Source: Planctomycetota bacterium (GTDB lineage Bacteria > Planctomycetota > Planctomycetia > Planctomycetales > Planctomycetaceae). From it: a stretch of 64,000 nucleotides of DNA. Numbering within the stretch: position 1 is the stretch's first letter; each line of letters opens with the position of its first letter. The stretch covers positions 1-64,000 of the forward strand of contig QQVO01000077.1 of assembly GCA_003388505.1 (NCBI GenBank), written 5' to 3'. The notes under the pieces are model-generated. The model worked only from the letters and a program-made list of their open reading frames with translations, was not told the DNA's origin and searched no databases. Shown piece by piece: positions 17,030 through 26,145 of this stretch. The translations under genes and the position numbers were made by a program.

Positions 17030-19174
17030 CTAATCAACCGTAAGTTGACCTGCCTCATCAGCGGCAAGCGCCCGGTCGAACAGGCTCACTTCGTCGATCC
17101 GGCCTTCCCAGTTGAACCGATTGTCGCAACGTCCGCCAATGAACAGTCGCGGCAAGTCCGTCAGCCGTTCCGCCGATGCGCTCGTTTCAATCTCCAGGCT
17201 CCCGTTCAAATAAACGCGGACCGTCTCTCCGTCCCGAACGTAGAGCACGTGATTCCAGGTCCATCGCTCAATTTCGGTCTCGCCGGCAACCAGTTGGCCG
17301 ACGTCATCGTCGCCGCCATGCAGGAAGATGAGGCGACCCGCGTGACCGCTCGTCCCGCCGACCCCGAGGTGGTCGCCGAAGACGTCGAGTCTGAAATCGC
17401 GTCCGCGAGAGAGAAACCAGCCGGCCACTTCGCGACCGTCGACCGGCATTCCGTTCCAGATCCACATGGAAATCGAGTATTGATCGCCCAGGCCGGCGGC
17501 CGAGGCGGCCATTCGCTCGCCGGCGAAGTGCGGCGCGCGGTTGAACTCCCCATCGGTGCAGAAGACGTCCGACCGGGGGCCTTCCAGATAATAGACAACG
17601 CCGTCCTCGTACAGCGCCTCGCGGTGATGCCCGGAGGAATCGGCAGCCCAGGGCGCCGCCATCTCGTCCATTCTCCAGTAGGCGACCGGCTTGAGCGCCA
17701 GGACTGCTTCGGCCCCCGGTCCCCGGCTCTGCCGGGCGGCCCGCCGAGGCGTCCCGGTGACTCGCTCCAGCAGTTGGATTGCCGTCTCCGTAATCTTCGG
17801 TTCCGCCTGCACCTCCAGTCCGGCAGATCGCGCCGGCCAGGTGTTGTATCCCCCCAGCCGATGCTGTTCCGGCGGCGGAATATAACCGTCGCCCCCGTTC
17901 GTCAGGTCCAGCACCATCGTCTGTTCCAGCGGACTGTGGGCCTTGATCTTCAGGCCGGTCAGTGCGTAGGTCTCAGTCGGCGTGGTGGCGATCGCCATGT
18001 CCCCGATCCGCAGCGCCTGGACGACAACTTCCGTCGACTCCCGTTCGTGAAGGATCATCTGTTCCAGCGCATAAACTTCGGTCGCGGTTTCGGGAAGCCG
18101 GTCGCCGATCTCTGCGGCCACCCGCTGCGCCCATTCGAGCCGCTGCTTGTCCGGCACGCGGTAGTTCAATGGAATGCGCGCCTCAGCCATCGACAGGTCG
18201 GCGTCCGAGTTGTATTCGATGCCGTGGTACGCCTCGATGGCGAGCCCGAGCAATCCGTTGGCGTACGTTTCAATCGTGAAGTCCTCTTCCGCAGACGGAA
18301 TCGGCTGTGTGTAGTCGCGCCGCCAGATGTCGCCGCTGCATCCGTGCGACATCATGCCGACGAACGGCGGCACGCCGTCGATCGTTTCAGGAGACAACTC
18401 GTGCCGGAGTCCGTTCGAGAACAGGCCGAAATAGTCCGCACTCAGGGCCTGATCGCCGAAATAGTGCATCGAGAAGTTGGCAAGCACTGCGATCGGCCGG
18501 CCGTCGATCGACTGCAACGAGATCAATGACAACTCGGGATCTTCCGGACCCGACTCGCCAATCACGTCGTCCCAGTTGCGCCCGGCGTGCATGTTGGCGC
18601 GAACCGTCGGATTTCCGAAAGGATCCTCTTCGATCCGATCCGGCCGGCGGATCCAGCGGCGAAGGGCCGTGTATTCGGCTGCATCAATCGAGGCCCAGCC
18701 GACGCGGGCCGGTTCCAGATTCGCGGCCGCCGCCTCGATCGCCTCCACCAGTTTCCCGCGCAGGAATGGGACGTACTCCGGATCGGCGTTCGTCCCCAGG
18801 CAGGCCATCGACGACGGCGCGCTGTGCGTGTGCGTCGCCGCGATCAGGATGCGGTCGGCGGCGATGCCGACCCGGTCGGCCGCCAGCTTCTTGACCTCAT
18901 CCAGCAGAGGACGGGGCATCATGCAACTGTCAACGACCACGATCGTTATCCGCTCGCTGCCGTCGTCGAGCGCAATGGCGCGGGCATTAATCGGCGTCTT
19001 CACCTGATCGGCCGTGCGGGAGACCATGCTCCCGTTGACGAGGACGGGCAGATTCGGCGGCGTCACATCGACGACGACGGCCCCGGCGCGGAGTTCCGCA
19101 CGACACAACGAAGCGCCCAGCATCAGAAATGCTGCGGGGGCCAGTACGATCGGGGAGAGGCGGTGTGGTTTCAT
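17030..19174 (-). CDS. exported neutral-ceramidase-like protein with C-terminal LamG domain
   Basis: The 714-residue protein from ATG 19174 begins with a signal peptide (residues about 1-26, ending SLCRAE). Residues 26-450 resemble the catalytic region of neutral/alkaline ceramidases: VVDVTPPNLPVLVNG, a metal-ligand ATHTHSAPS, NFSMHYFGDQALSADYFG, and GMMSHGCSGD with the Gly-Cys-Ser-Gly nucleophile region. Ceramidases hydrolyse the amide of ceramide. From about 510 on there is a concanavalin/LamG-like sandwich (VAYWRMDEMAAPWAADSSGH; YSISMWIWNG; WNHVLYVRDGETVRVYLNGS). This fusion is typical of exported planctomycete hydrolases, and the C-terminal domain probably binds carbohydrate or a surface. 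The true substrate is uncertain. Confidence 0.83.
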   Translation of the reverse strand: MKPHRLSPIVLAPAAFLMLGASLCRAELRAGAVVVDVTPPNLPVLVNGSMVSRTADQVKTPINARAIALDDGSERITIVVVDSCMMPRPLLDEVKKLAADRVGIAADRILIAATHTHSAPSSMACLGTNADPEYVPFLRGKLVEAIEAAAANLEPARVGWASIDAAEYTALRRWIRRPDRIEEDPFGNPTVRANMHAGRNWDDVIGESGPEDPELSLISLQSIDGRPIAVLANFSMHYFGDQALSADYFGLFSNGLRHELSPETIDGVPPFVGMMSHGCSGDIWRRDYTQPIPSAEEDFTIETYANGLLGLAIEAYHGIEYNSDADLSMAEARIPLNYRVPDKQRLEWAQRVAAEIGDRLPETATEVYALEQMILHERESTEVVVQALRIGDMAIATTPTETYALTGLKIKAHSPLEQTMVLDLTNGGDGYIPPPEQHRLGGYNTWPARSAGLEVQAEPKITETAIQLLERVTGTPRRAARQSRGPGAEAVLALKPVAYWRMDEMAAPWAADSSGHHREALYEDGVVYYLEGPRSDVFCTDGEFNRAPHFAGERMAASAAGLGDQYSISMWIWNGMPVDGREVAGWFLSRGRDFRLDVFGDHLGVGGTSGHAGRLIFLHGGDDDVGQLVAGETEIERWTWNHVLYVRDGETVRVYLNGSLEIETSASAERLTDLPRLFIGGRCDNRFNWEGRIDEVSLFDRALAADEAGQLTVD

Positions 19175-19268
19175 AACCGGCAACGTAGATCGTCGCCCGC
19201 CGATTGGCAAGGATTCACACCGCTGTTTGAAGTGTCATCCCCCCGATTGTCGGCGCATCAGCAACGCG

Positions 19269-20693
19269 TCAATTCGTCTCAGCGCTCGCCACGTCCGGGC
19301 GCGACTTCCAGAATCGGGTCGCCTGCTCGAACGCATGGGCGAGTTGCAGCACGCTGAAATCCTGCTGATGCCGTCCCACAATCTGCAGCCCGACCGGCAG
19401 GCCGTCGTCGGTGAAGCCGCACGGCACGCTGATCGCCGGGAGCCCCGTGACCGTGATGTAGTAGCAGGACCGCATCCAGTCGATGTAGCTCTCCATTTTC
19501 TCGCCGTTGATCTCTTCGACATACGGCTGCTCGATGTCGAACGGCGGAACCTGCGTGACCGGGAACACCATGAACTCATACGTCTCCATGAACTTTCGCA
19601 CCCGGTGGTAGAGCGCCGTGCGCTTCCGTTCCGCCCGCGCCACCTGCGGGCCGGTCAGTTTGCCCCCTTCGGCGGCGTTCCAGCGGATCGTCTCCTTGAT
19701 CTGATCGGCGTGGGATTCCAGCAGTTCCGCGAATTTGAGTTCAAACCTCCAGGCCCGCCAGACCTTGAAACACTCGTCCGCATCAGAGAAGTCCGGCTGC
19801 GCCTCCTCCACAATGCATCCCAGCGACTCAAACACCGCGCGCTGGGCCTCCATCGTTTTGATGACCCGAGGATCAACCGGCAAGCCGCCGAAATCCAGAC
19901 TCCACGAAATCCGGACGCCGCGGAATTCCCTCTCCAGCGGACTGCGAAACAGTTCGCCCGGTTCGCTGAGGGCGATCGGAGAGCGCGGATCGGGGCCGGC
20001 CATGGCGCTCAGCAACAATGCCGTGTCCTCCACGGTGCGCGCCATCGGCCCTTGGACGGAAATCGGAAACCACCCTACCTCACTCGGCCACACCGGCACC
20101 CGCCCGGGCGATGTACGAAAGCCGACCACGTTGCAGAACGCGGCCGGATTCCGCAGCGATCCTCCCGTATCGCTGCCGTCCGCAATCGGCAGCATGCCGC
20201 AGGCAAGCGCCACGGCCGCGCCGCCGCTGCTTCCACCGCAGGTCTTGGTCAGGTCGTACGGGTTTCGCGTCGCGCCGAAGACTTCGTTAAATGTCTGGCT
20301 GCCGGCGCCGAACTCAGGAGTGTTCGTCTTGCCAATCGTCACCGCGCCGGCTGCTCGCATCCGTTCAACGATCAGCGCGTCGACCCGGGGGATGTTGTCC
20401 TTGTAGATCGGCGAACCGAACGTCGTGCAGATGCCCTTGGTCTCGACCAGGTCCTTGTGTGCGACTGGCAAGCCGTGCAAAGGCCCCGGTTCGACCCCCT
20501 TGGCGATCGCCTCATCGGCTTCGGCTGCGCCCTGCATGGCCCGGTCGGGTAGCAGTTCGACGATCGCGTTCACCTTCGGATTGACGCGGTCGATCTGTAC
20601 CAGATGCGCCTCCATCACTTCACGACACGACAGCTCCTTTTCGCGGATTCGCCGGGCCAGTTCACTTGCCGTGAGAAAACACAATTCGGTCAT
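19269..20693 (-). CDS. amidase signature family enzyme
   Basis: The 474-residue protein from ATG 20693 (GGAGGGG upstream) has the amidase catalytic triad: Lys in GLPVAHKDLV, the cis-Ser in CGGSSGGAAVAL and the nucleophilic Ser in GSDTGGSLRNPAA. These enzymes hydrolyse carboxamides; GatA of the Glu-tRNA amidotransferase belongs to the same family. The C-terminal region (PPFDIEQPYVEEINGEKMES, VTGLPAISVPCGFTDDGLPV) fits a stand-alone amidase rather than GatA, and no gatB or gatC is near. The substrate is unknown. The frame continues upstream to 20801 without conservation. Confidence 0.9.
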   Translation of the reverse strand: MTELCFLTASELARRIREKELSCREVMEAHLVQIDRVNPKVNAIVELLPDRAMQGAAEADEAIAKGVEPGPLHGLPVAHKDLVETKGICTTFGSPIYKDNIPRVDALIVERMRAAGAVTIGKTNTPEFGAGSQTFNEVFGATRNPYDLTKTCGGSSGGAAVALACGMLPIADGSDTGGSLRNPAAFCNVVGFRTSPGRVPVWPSEVGWFPISVQGPMARTVEDTALLLSAMAGPDPRSPIALSEPGELFRSPLEREFRGVRISWSLDFGGLPVDPRVIKTMEAQRAVFESLGCIVEEAQPDFSDADECFKVWRAWRFELKFAELLESHADQIKETIRWNAAEGGKLTGPQVARAERKRTALYHRVRKFMETYEFMVFPVTQVPPFDIEQPYVEEINGEKMESYIDWMRSCYYITVTGLPAISVPCGFTDDGLPVGLQIVGRHQQDFSVLQLAHAFEQATRFWKSRPDVASAETN

Positions 20694-21015
20694 CGCACCC
20701 CTCCGGCAGGTTGTTTCGCAACGAGTCAAAACAAGCTCGTGTGGCGACCAACGTACCCCAGCCAATCGGCCGCTTGCAATCAGTGCGATCGTGACTGACA
20801 ATTAGAGAGACACCAAGACTCCTGGTTCGTCTGTTCAGAGTCTTCGGGTTGAAGGGTTCTCACGGGAGCGCGAATCCCGCAGAGTTTCGTGCGAATCTGT
20901 AGTTTCACCAACGCCCACCAAGAGTCCTGACAGCGCACTCTCCGCATCGCGGTCGTTCTCGGCAGTGAAAATCAGCCGCACGTCCGCCCCGCCGCGAAGA
21001 ACTTCCGATTGCCAC
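20694..21015. other. divergent intergenic region between amidase and EboD-like genes
   Basis: This stretch should hold the promoters of both flanking genes. A near-direct repeat, CACCAAGACTCCTG (20810-20823) and CACCAAGAGTCCTG (20917-20930), is the only structure I see. No RNA gene or strong promoter motif is recognised. Confidence 0.4.
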
Positions 21016-22203
21016 ATGCCCGATTCCGCTCAAAACGTCAGCCTGGACGTCCCGTTCACCGTCCCGTTCGTCCATCGGTTGCGGTTCACGACCGATGTGT
21101 TCGGCCGCGACCGGTCCGTGCTGCTCAATCTGCTTGAACCGTCCGGAGATCGGCCGGCACGAGTGCAGTTCTGGGTCGACGAACACGTCGCGAACGCCCA
21201 GCCGGAGTTGAAAACCCGGATCCGCCGGTTCGTCAATTCGAGTGAGGGCGGAATCTGGATGCCGGGCAACATCCAGGTCGTGCCGGGCGGCGAAGACGTC
21301 AAGAACGACGTCCACATCCTCGAGCGGATGCTCAAATGCATCAACGCGGCCGATCTCGACCGCCGCAGCTACGTCGTCGTCATCGGCGGCGGGGCCGTGC
21401 TCGACGCGGTCGGCCTCTCGGCGGCGGTCTCGCACCGCGGAATCCGTCTGGTGAGGCTGCCGACCACGACGCTGGCCCAGGCCGACTCGGGCGTCGGCGT
21501 CAAAAACAGCGTGAACCTGTTCGACAAGAAGAACTGGATCGGCACCTTCGCCGTGCCGTGGGCGGTCGTCAACGATGCGTCCCTCCTGGAAACCCTGCCC
21601 GATCGTGACTTCGTCTGTGGATTTTCCGAGGCGGTGAAAGTGTCGCTGCTGAAGGATGCAGCCTGTTTCGAGAAGATCTGTCGAGGCGCTGACTCCATTT
21701 CGTTGCGGGACATGAACGCGGCCGCCCCAATCATTCGGCGATCAGCCGAACTGCACCTGCGGCACATCACTCAGGGAGGCGACCCGTTTGAAGCCCTCGA
21801 AGCCCGGCCGCTCGACTTCGGCCACTGGTCGGCCCACAAACTGGAAGTGCTGAGCAACTTCGAACTGCGGCACGGCGAAGCCGTCGCCATCGGCGTCGCC
21901 GTCGATGCCGTCTACTCTTCTCTCGTTCACGGTTTCCCCGAGGCGGACGCTGAATGCGTCGTCAACTGCCTCCAGCGTCTCGGTCTTCCCCTCGATCATC
22001 CGGAACTGCACAATTCCGAGCGGCTGTTCGCAGGACTGGAGGAGTTCCGCCAGCACCTCGGCGGCCGTCTGACGGTGACGATGCTCGAAGAAATCGGACG
22101 CCCGATCGATGTCCATGAGATCGACCGCAAACGCATGGTGCAGGCGATCGACCGGGTTGCAGAAATGGCCCGAAGTTTCGCTCCGGTCGAACGATCGACC
22201 TGA
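21016..22203 (+). CDS. 3-dehydroquinate synthase family protein, EboD-like
   Basis: The 395-residue protein from ATG 21016 has the dehydroquinate-synthase fold: [20 protein letters not shown] for NAD binding, [20 protein letters not shown] with the conserved Lys/Asn, [18 protein letters not shown], and metal ligands in [13 protein letters not shown] and RHGEAVAIG. The start [18 protein letters not shown] and the PGGEDVKND motif match the EboD branch better than housekeeping AroB. EboD belongs to the six-gene ebo cluster, implicated in exporting or delivering metabolites to the cell envelope. No other ebo gene is recognisable here, so it is either a lone homologue or a replacement AroB. Confidence 0.8.
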   Translation: MPDSAQNVSLDVPFTVPFVHRLRFTTDVFGRDRSVLLNLLEPSGDRPARVQFWVDEHVANAQPELKTRIRRFVNSSEGGIWMPGNIQVVPGGEDVKNDVHILERMLKCINAADLDRRSYVVVIGGGAVLDAVGLSAAVSHRGIRLVRLPTTTLAQADSGVGVKNSVNLFDKKNWIGTFAVPWAVVNDASLLETLPDRDFVCGFSEAVKVSLLKDAACFEKICRGADSISLRDMNAAAPIIRRSAELHLRHITQGGDPFEALEARPLDFGHWSAHKLEVLSNFELRHGEAVAIGVAVDAVYSSLVHGFPEADAECVVNCLQRLGLPLDHPELHNSERLFAGLEEFRQHLGGRLTVTMLEEIGRPIDVHEIDRKRMVQAIDRVAEMARSFAPVERST

Positions 22204-22281
22204 CGCCGCCCCGAAACGACGCGATTGCGCTAGCACTCGATCGCAGGCTTGGCCATCATATTCGCGTTCCAGGAGGTGAGC

Positions 22282-22686
22282 GTGACGGATGATCTGCGCG
22301 AGCGATTGGTTCAAGCGGCTCTGGAAGCCCGCGATAAGGCCTATGCCCCCTACTCCGGATTCGCCGTCGGGGCCGCACTGCTCTGCCATTCAGGCGAGAT
22401 CATCGCCGGGTGCAACGTCGAGAATGGTTCCTACGGACTGACGGTCTGCGCCGAGCGGGTGGCGGCTTATCGAGCGATCTCCCGCGGGCTCCAGACGTTC
22501 ACCGCAATCGCCGTTGCAACAGGCGGCGGGGCCTCGCCGTGCGGCGCCTGCCGTCAGGTGCTGGCGGAGTTCTGTGACGACCTTCCTGTCCTCTTGATCG
22601 ATGCGCAAAGCGGCATGCTGGACCGGGAAACGTCGCTCAATCACCTGCTGCCCGATCGCTTCGTGCGCGACGACGCGACCGGCTGA
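22282..22686 (+). CDS. cdd: cytidine deaminase
   Basis: The 134-residue protein carries the tetrameric cytidine deaminase motifs YAPYSGFAVGAAL, NVENGSYGLTVCAER (catalytic Glu and first zinc Cys) and PCGACRQVLAEF (two further zinc Cys). It deaminates cytidine and deoxycytidine to uridine forms in pyrimidine salvage. The start is GTG 22282, five bases after a perfect AGGAGG; a TTG at 22249 in the same frame has no such site. It is 43 bases upstream of a nucleoside transporter gene, so uptake and salvage are coupled in one operon. Confidence 0.95.
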   Translation: MTDDLRERLVQAALEARDKAYAPYSGFAVGAALLCHSGEIIAGCNVENGSYGLTVCAERVAAYRAISRGLQTFTAIAVATGGGASPCGACRQVLAEFCDDLPVLLIDAQSGMLDRETSLNHLLPDRFVRDDATG

Positions 22687-22729
22687 ACCGGACAGGGCCA
22701 CGACGCGCAGCCGGATCAGGAGACCATCG

Positions 22730-23995
22730 ATGAACCGTTTTCAGGGACTGATCGGCATCATTGTGCTGCTCGGCATCGCATGGCTGCTGTCGAACAACCG
22801 CAGGAAGATCCGGCTGCGCATCGTGGTGTGGGGCCTCAGTCTGCAGTTCGCGTTCGCGTTTCTCATCCTCCGCACCGGAATCGGCGAACGGTTCTTCACC
22901 GTCTGCAACGACGCCGTGAATCGACTGCTCGGCTTCTCGCAGACCGGCACGGATTTTGTCCTGCGCTCGTTCGTGACCGACGAGGTCGAGTCGCCCCTCA
23001 TCAACCTGGCGTTTCAGACGCTGCCGACGGTTATTTTCTTCTCCGCCTTGCTGGCCGTGCTCTACCATCTCGGCGTGATGCAGCTCATCGTGCGAGGCAT
23101 CGCCTGGGTGATGCAGCGGACCATGGGCACGAGCGGTTCGGAGACGCTGAGCGTTGCCGGCAATATCTTCGTCGGACAGACCGAGGCGCCGCTGCTGGTC
23201 CGCCCGTTTGTGGCGGGAATGACCAAGTCAGAACTGCTCTGCATAATGTGCGGCGGGTTCGCGACGATCGCCGGAGGCGTGCTGGCGATCTACGTGGGAT
23301 TCCTGGTTGAAGACGTCCCCGAAATTGCCGGCCACATGATGGCGGCCTCGGTGATGAGCGCCCCGGCCGCGATTGTGGCCGCGAAGATCCTCTATCCCGA
23401 AACGGAAACGTCGCAGACGGCCGGGACGCTCGAAATCTCGCCCGAGCGCCGCAGCAGAAACGTGTTGCAGGCCGTCGGCGACGGAGCGACTGACGGAATG
23501 ACCCTGGTCCTCAACATCGCCGCCATGTTGATCGCTTTTGTGGCGCTCGTCGCACTGGTGAACGCGCTACTCGGTTGGGGACCGACCTTCGGGGTTCCCT
23601 TCACATCATGGCAAGTCCAGGTTCCTGCCACGTCGCTGGAACAGATCCTCGGCTTCGTATTCCGCCCGTTGGCCTGGTGCATGGGAGCGCCGTGGGACGA
23701 AGCGGCGCCGCTCGGGCGCCTGCTCGGAGAAAAAATCGTCCTGACCGAACTCGTCGCGTATTCACATCTCGCCGAGATGGAGGTCGGAAATCAGATGTCG
23801 CAGCGAACGTATCTCATCGCCAGCTACGCGCTCTGCGGCTTCGCCAACTTCGCCTCGATCGGCGTCCAACTGGGCGGCATCGGCGCCATCGCACCGCAAC
23901 GCAAAGCCGACCTGGCCGAACTGGCCCTCAGGGCGATGACCGGCGGCGCAATCGCCTCCTGGCTCACCGCATGCGTGGCGGGATTGCTGATTTGA
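22730..23995 (+). CDS. NupC-type concentrative nucleoside transporter
   Basis: The 421-residue protein from ATG 22730 (CAGGAG upstream) has 9-11 hydrophobic segments. CNT-family motifs are visible: GNIFVGQTEAPLLVRPF, the MTKSELLCIMCGGFATIAGG stretch, SYALCGFANFASIGVQLGGI near the C-terminus and ELVAYSHLAEM before it. CNT carriers import nucleosides with H+ or Na+. The G-Q-T-E-A-P motif contains residues that bind the nucleobase and ribose. Its position directly after cdd supports pyrimidine nucleoside uptake. Confidence 0.93.
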   Translation: MNRFQGLIGIIVLLGIAWLLSNNRRKIRLRIVVWGLSLQFAFAFLILRTGIGERFFTVCNDAVNRLLGFSQTGTDFVLRSFVTDEVESPLINLAFQTLPTVIFFSALLAVLYHLGVMQLIVRGIAWVMQRTMGTSGSETLSVAGNIFVGQTEAPLLVRPFVAGMTKSELLCIMCGGFATIAGGVLAIYVGFLVEDVPEIAGHMMAASVMSAPAAIVAAKILYPETETSQTAGTLEISPERRSRNVLQAVGDGATDGMTLVLNIAAMLIAFVALVALVNALLGWGPTFGVPFTSWQVQVPATSLEQILGFVFRPLAWCMGAPWDEAAPLGRLLGEKIVLTELVAYSHLAEMEVGNQMSQRTYLIASYALCGFANFASIGVQLGGIGAIAPQRKADLAELALRAMTGGAIASWLTACVAGLLI

Positions 23996-24017
23996 GACCG
24001 ATGAGCGGAAGGAATCG

Positions 24018-24186
24018 ACCGCGGATGACGCGGATTGAGCGGGTCTTCGCGGATTTCGGGTGAAAAGAGACGGATGGTTGAAGAGGAGACGGCACATGAA
24101 CTCCGTCTCTTGCAGATCACGTGAGCAGGCAGCCGTTGCAATGGCTGCATCTGCGGTCATCCGCCAAATCCGCGTCATCTGCGGCC
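24018..24186. repeat. fold-back repeat family D, copy 1
   Basis: The left arm (24018-24056, ACCGCGGATGACGCGGATT...) and the right arm (24152-24186) are imperfect reverse complements of about 30 bases. Inside lie two further hairpins: AGAGACGGA/TCCGTCTCT and GCAGCC/GGCTGC. The element lies between convergent genes. The copy at 35279-35432 has related arms but a different interior. Confidence 0.75.
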
Positions 24187-24201
24187 CATTCCCGCACCGC
24201 T

Positions 24202-24636
24202 CTATGACTCCTCGCGCGGGTCTTTCTCCCCGATGACCGGGAACGCCTCCGCGACGTGCGGCGGTATCCGGATCAGCTTCCGGTCGTCCAGCCGCAGAAA
24301 AGCCCAGTTAGTCTCTGCACGAGCAAGAAGTGCATCGTCGCCGTCCCGCAGAATGCGGTAGATCCTGCGGGACGAGACCCGCTGCAGGTCGCCGATCCAC
24401 GTGCGAACGACGATTTCATCACCCGCGAAAGCCGGCTGGCGGTACTCAATAAAGTGCGAACGCGCCACCCAGCCGATGCCTTCGTCCCGGTATCGCTTCG
24501 GCGTCCACCCCTGAGCCGATGAATGCGCGACCGCCGCATCCTGCATCCAATGGACGAACACCACGTTGTTGACATGGCCCTGCCCATCGATTTCGTCTTC
24601 TCGAACGGTGTGCCGGTGAACATAGACGTCAGGCAT
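24202..24636 (-). CDS. acyl-CoA thioesterase, YbgC/4HBT hotdog family
   Basis: The 144-residue protein has the hotdog-fold pattern of 4-hydroxybenzoyl-CoA thioesterases: VREDEIDGQGHVNNVVFVHW holds the family's Asp/Gly-His-Asn-Asn helix entry, and ARSHFIEYRQPAFAGDEIVV holds the second conserved block. The enzymes cleave acyl-CoA or acyl-ACP thioesters in the cytoplasm. In this family the catalytic acid is usually the Asp in the 'D..GHVNN' motif, which is present (EIDGQGHVNN). Neighbours give no substrate hint; the gene is convergent with nupC and divergent from the CysH-like gene. Confidence 0.88.
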   Translation of the reverse strand: MPDVYVHRHTVREDEIDGQGHVNNVVFVHWMQDAAVAHSSAQGWTPKRYRDEGIGWVARSHFIEYRQPAFAGDEIVVRTWIGDLQRVSSRRIYRILRDGDDALLARAETNWAFLRLDDRKLIRIPPHVAEAFPVIGEKDPREES

Positions 24637-24800
24637 GAGAGCAGTCGTCGAATTGGATCGTGGGACTCAGATAAGGGTTCGACCTTTCATCAGAAGTTAT
24701 CGGACCGGCGGGAACGCGTCGATTGTCAGCCGAAATTCGCTCATGCTACACTCGCGCTTCGCACAGAGTTCGCAAACGATATTCACCACGGGAATCCCTG

Positions 24801-25595
24801 ATGCCGCGTTTGACGCAGGCGAAACTGGCCGAAATCAACAGGAATTTTGACGATCGCACCCCCGACGATCTTCTGCGCTGGGCGGTCGACATCTTCGGCG
24901 CGCGCCTCGCCGCGATCTCCGCGATGCAGAAGGCGGGCAGCGTGATCTGCCACATGATTTCGCGCCTCAAGCTCGACATCCCCGTGCTCTTCGTCGACAC
25001 GGGCGTGATGTTCCAGGAGACGCTCGAAACCCGCGACCGGATTGCGGACGAATACGGATTGACCGTCCACACGCTCCATCCTGAGTTGACGATGGCCGAA
25101 CAGACGGAGCAGCACGGCGTGCTCTACCTGTCTGTCGAGGGCCAGAAGGAGTGCTGCCACAAGCGGAAAGTTGAACCGTTGCTGGCGACGAAGGGTGAAC
25201 GGGACGCCCTCATCAGCAGCCTCAGGCGCGCAGAGGGGGGAGCGCGCGGCGAGTGTCCCATCGTCGCCGTCGACGTCGAGATGAACGTCCTGCGGGTCAA
25301 TCCCCTCGCCAACATGACCGACGAGCAGATGGACGCCTACATCGCCGAACACAACGTCGTAATCAATCCGCTCCACGAGCAGGGCTTCACCACCATCGGT
25401 TGCAACCGCTGCACCACTCCCGTTCTGCCCAACGAACCCCCCCGCGCCGGACGCTGGCGGCATCTCGGCCCCTGGTCGATCTATTGCGGCATCAATCCAA
25501 CCGACATGCTCGACGACGAGCAAGCCCCCGCTGTCGACTTCCCCCAGGACCTCATCGACCGCATCCTCGGCCAGAAGACCGACTTCATGATCTGA
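24801..25595 (+). CDS. CysH-like (APS/PAPS reductase family) protein, divergent
   Basis: The 264-residue protein starts at ATG 24801. It retains the family's [11 protein letters not shown] strand, [11 protein letters not shown] (Cys118-Cys119 and basic residues) and GCNRCT (Cys201, Cys204), so it has the four cysteines of the [4Fe-4S] APS-reductase type, and AGRW near the C-terminus. Two features are unusual. The catalytic ECGxH motif reads IYCGIN (Cys229 kept), and the usual SFGAEDxV PP-loop is replaced by [11 protein letters not shown]. The enzyme would reduce APS or PAPS to sulfite in sulfate assimilation. No ATP sulfurylase gene is adjacent, so a changed substrate cannot be excluded. Confidence 0.8.
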   Translation: MPRLTQAKLAEINRNFDDRTPDDLLRWAVDIFGARLAAISAMQKAGSVICHMISRLKLDIPVLFVDTGVMFQETLETRDRIADEYGLTVHTLHPELTMAEQTEQHGVLYLSVEGQKECCHKRKVEPLLATKGERDALISSLRRAEGGARGECPIVAVDVEMNVLRVNPLANMTDEQMDAYIAEHNVVINPLHEQGFTTIGCNRCTTPVLPNEPPRAGRWRHLGPWSIYCGINPTDMLDDEQAPAVDFPQDLIDRILGQKTDFMI

Positions 25596-25619
25596 CGACT
25601 CGCGGCAGCACCCATGTGG

Positions 25620-25640
25620 GCGACTCGCTCCGCGAGTCGC
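25620..25640. repeat. palindromic repeat family E, copy 2
   Basis: GCGACTCGC/GCGAGTCGC arms of 9 bp close a 3-base loop. The flanking bases (ATGTGGGC before, G-TG after) also match the copy near 5590-5620 read on the other strand. Confidence 0.85.
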
Positions 25641-25700
25641 GTGTGCGTCCCATCAATCAACAGTCCCAGATTACGTCTCGTGGTTCGCACGGTTGCCCCT

Positions 25701-25770
25701 TGTGCCCAAACTTTCGTTTGGGCACACCGTCCGCAACAGATCGACGTTTCCAAACTGAGGTTTGGAAACG
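25701..25770 (+). repeat. composite two-hairpin element family A, copy 2 (best preserved)
   Basis: Hairpin 1 is TGTGCCCAAAC (25701-25711), loop TTTC, GTTTGGGCACA (25716-25726). Hairpin 2 is CGTTTCCAAAC (25745-25755), loop TGAG, GTTTGGAAACG (25760-25770). Both stems are 11 bp without mismatch and the spacer is 18 bases. Confidence 0.9.
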
Positions 25771-25790
25771 AGGGTCACGTCCACCTTTCC

Positions 25791-25993
25791 GTGCTACTCA
25801 CCAGCGAAAGTTTGTCGTCCTGTGCGAATTGTCGCGTTTGTCCGTAGCGCACTTTGCCAGCGTGCGTCAGCGGCCTTTGTGATCAGCGGGACGCACGCAA
25901 GGCTGCGTGCGCTACGTAGTTGGGTTGCGGGCGAGGCCCGCGCTGGGACTTCCGTGCTACTCACCGTAAGAATCATCGTGTGGTGCGCAAATT
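25791..25993. repeat. nested repeat block: family J direct repeats around family I inverted repeat
   Basis: Two family J units start with GTGCTACTCACC at 25791 and 25954 in direct orientation. Between them lies a family I inverted repeat: a left arm at 25843-25868 (CGTAGCGCACTTTG...) and a right arm at 25890-25916 (...GCGTGCGCTACG). A third, inverted J unit is near 63710-63750. Confidence 0.75.
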
Positions 25994-26030
25994 CTGCCAG
26001 CCCATTTCACATTCGAGTGCTCGATTAGAC

Positions 26031-26145
26031 AACCACAAAGGCACAAAGAGCACCAAGAAGGGTCAGCGAAAGGGAATTCCAATGGCCGACAGGTCCGAGG
26101 GCTGGCCCGGACCGTTGGCTTGGTGTCCTTTGTGTCTTCGTGGTT
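26031..26145. repeat. fold-back repeat family C, copy 1
   Basis: The left arm AACCACAAAGGCACAAAG... (26031-26060) and the right arm ...CTTCGTGGTTT (26119-26145) are imperfect reverse complements. The middle carries a GGTCCG/CGGACC apex hairpin. Repeats of this 'CCACRAAGRCACAAAG' kind are scattered in planctomycete and verrucomicrobial genomes. Confidence 0.75.

Noticed and set aside
20694-20801. N-terminal extension of the amidase
   Set aside because: No conserved residues and a strong ribosome binding site precedes ATG 20693.
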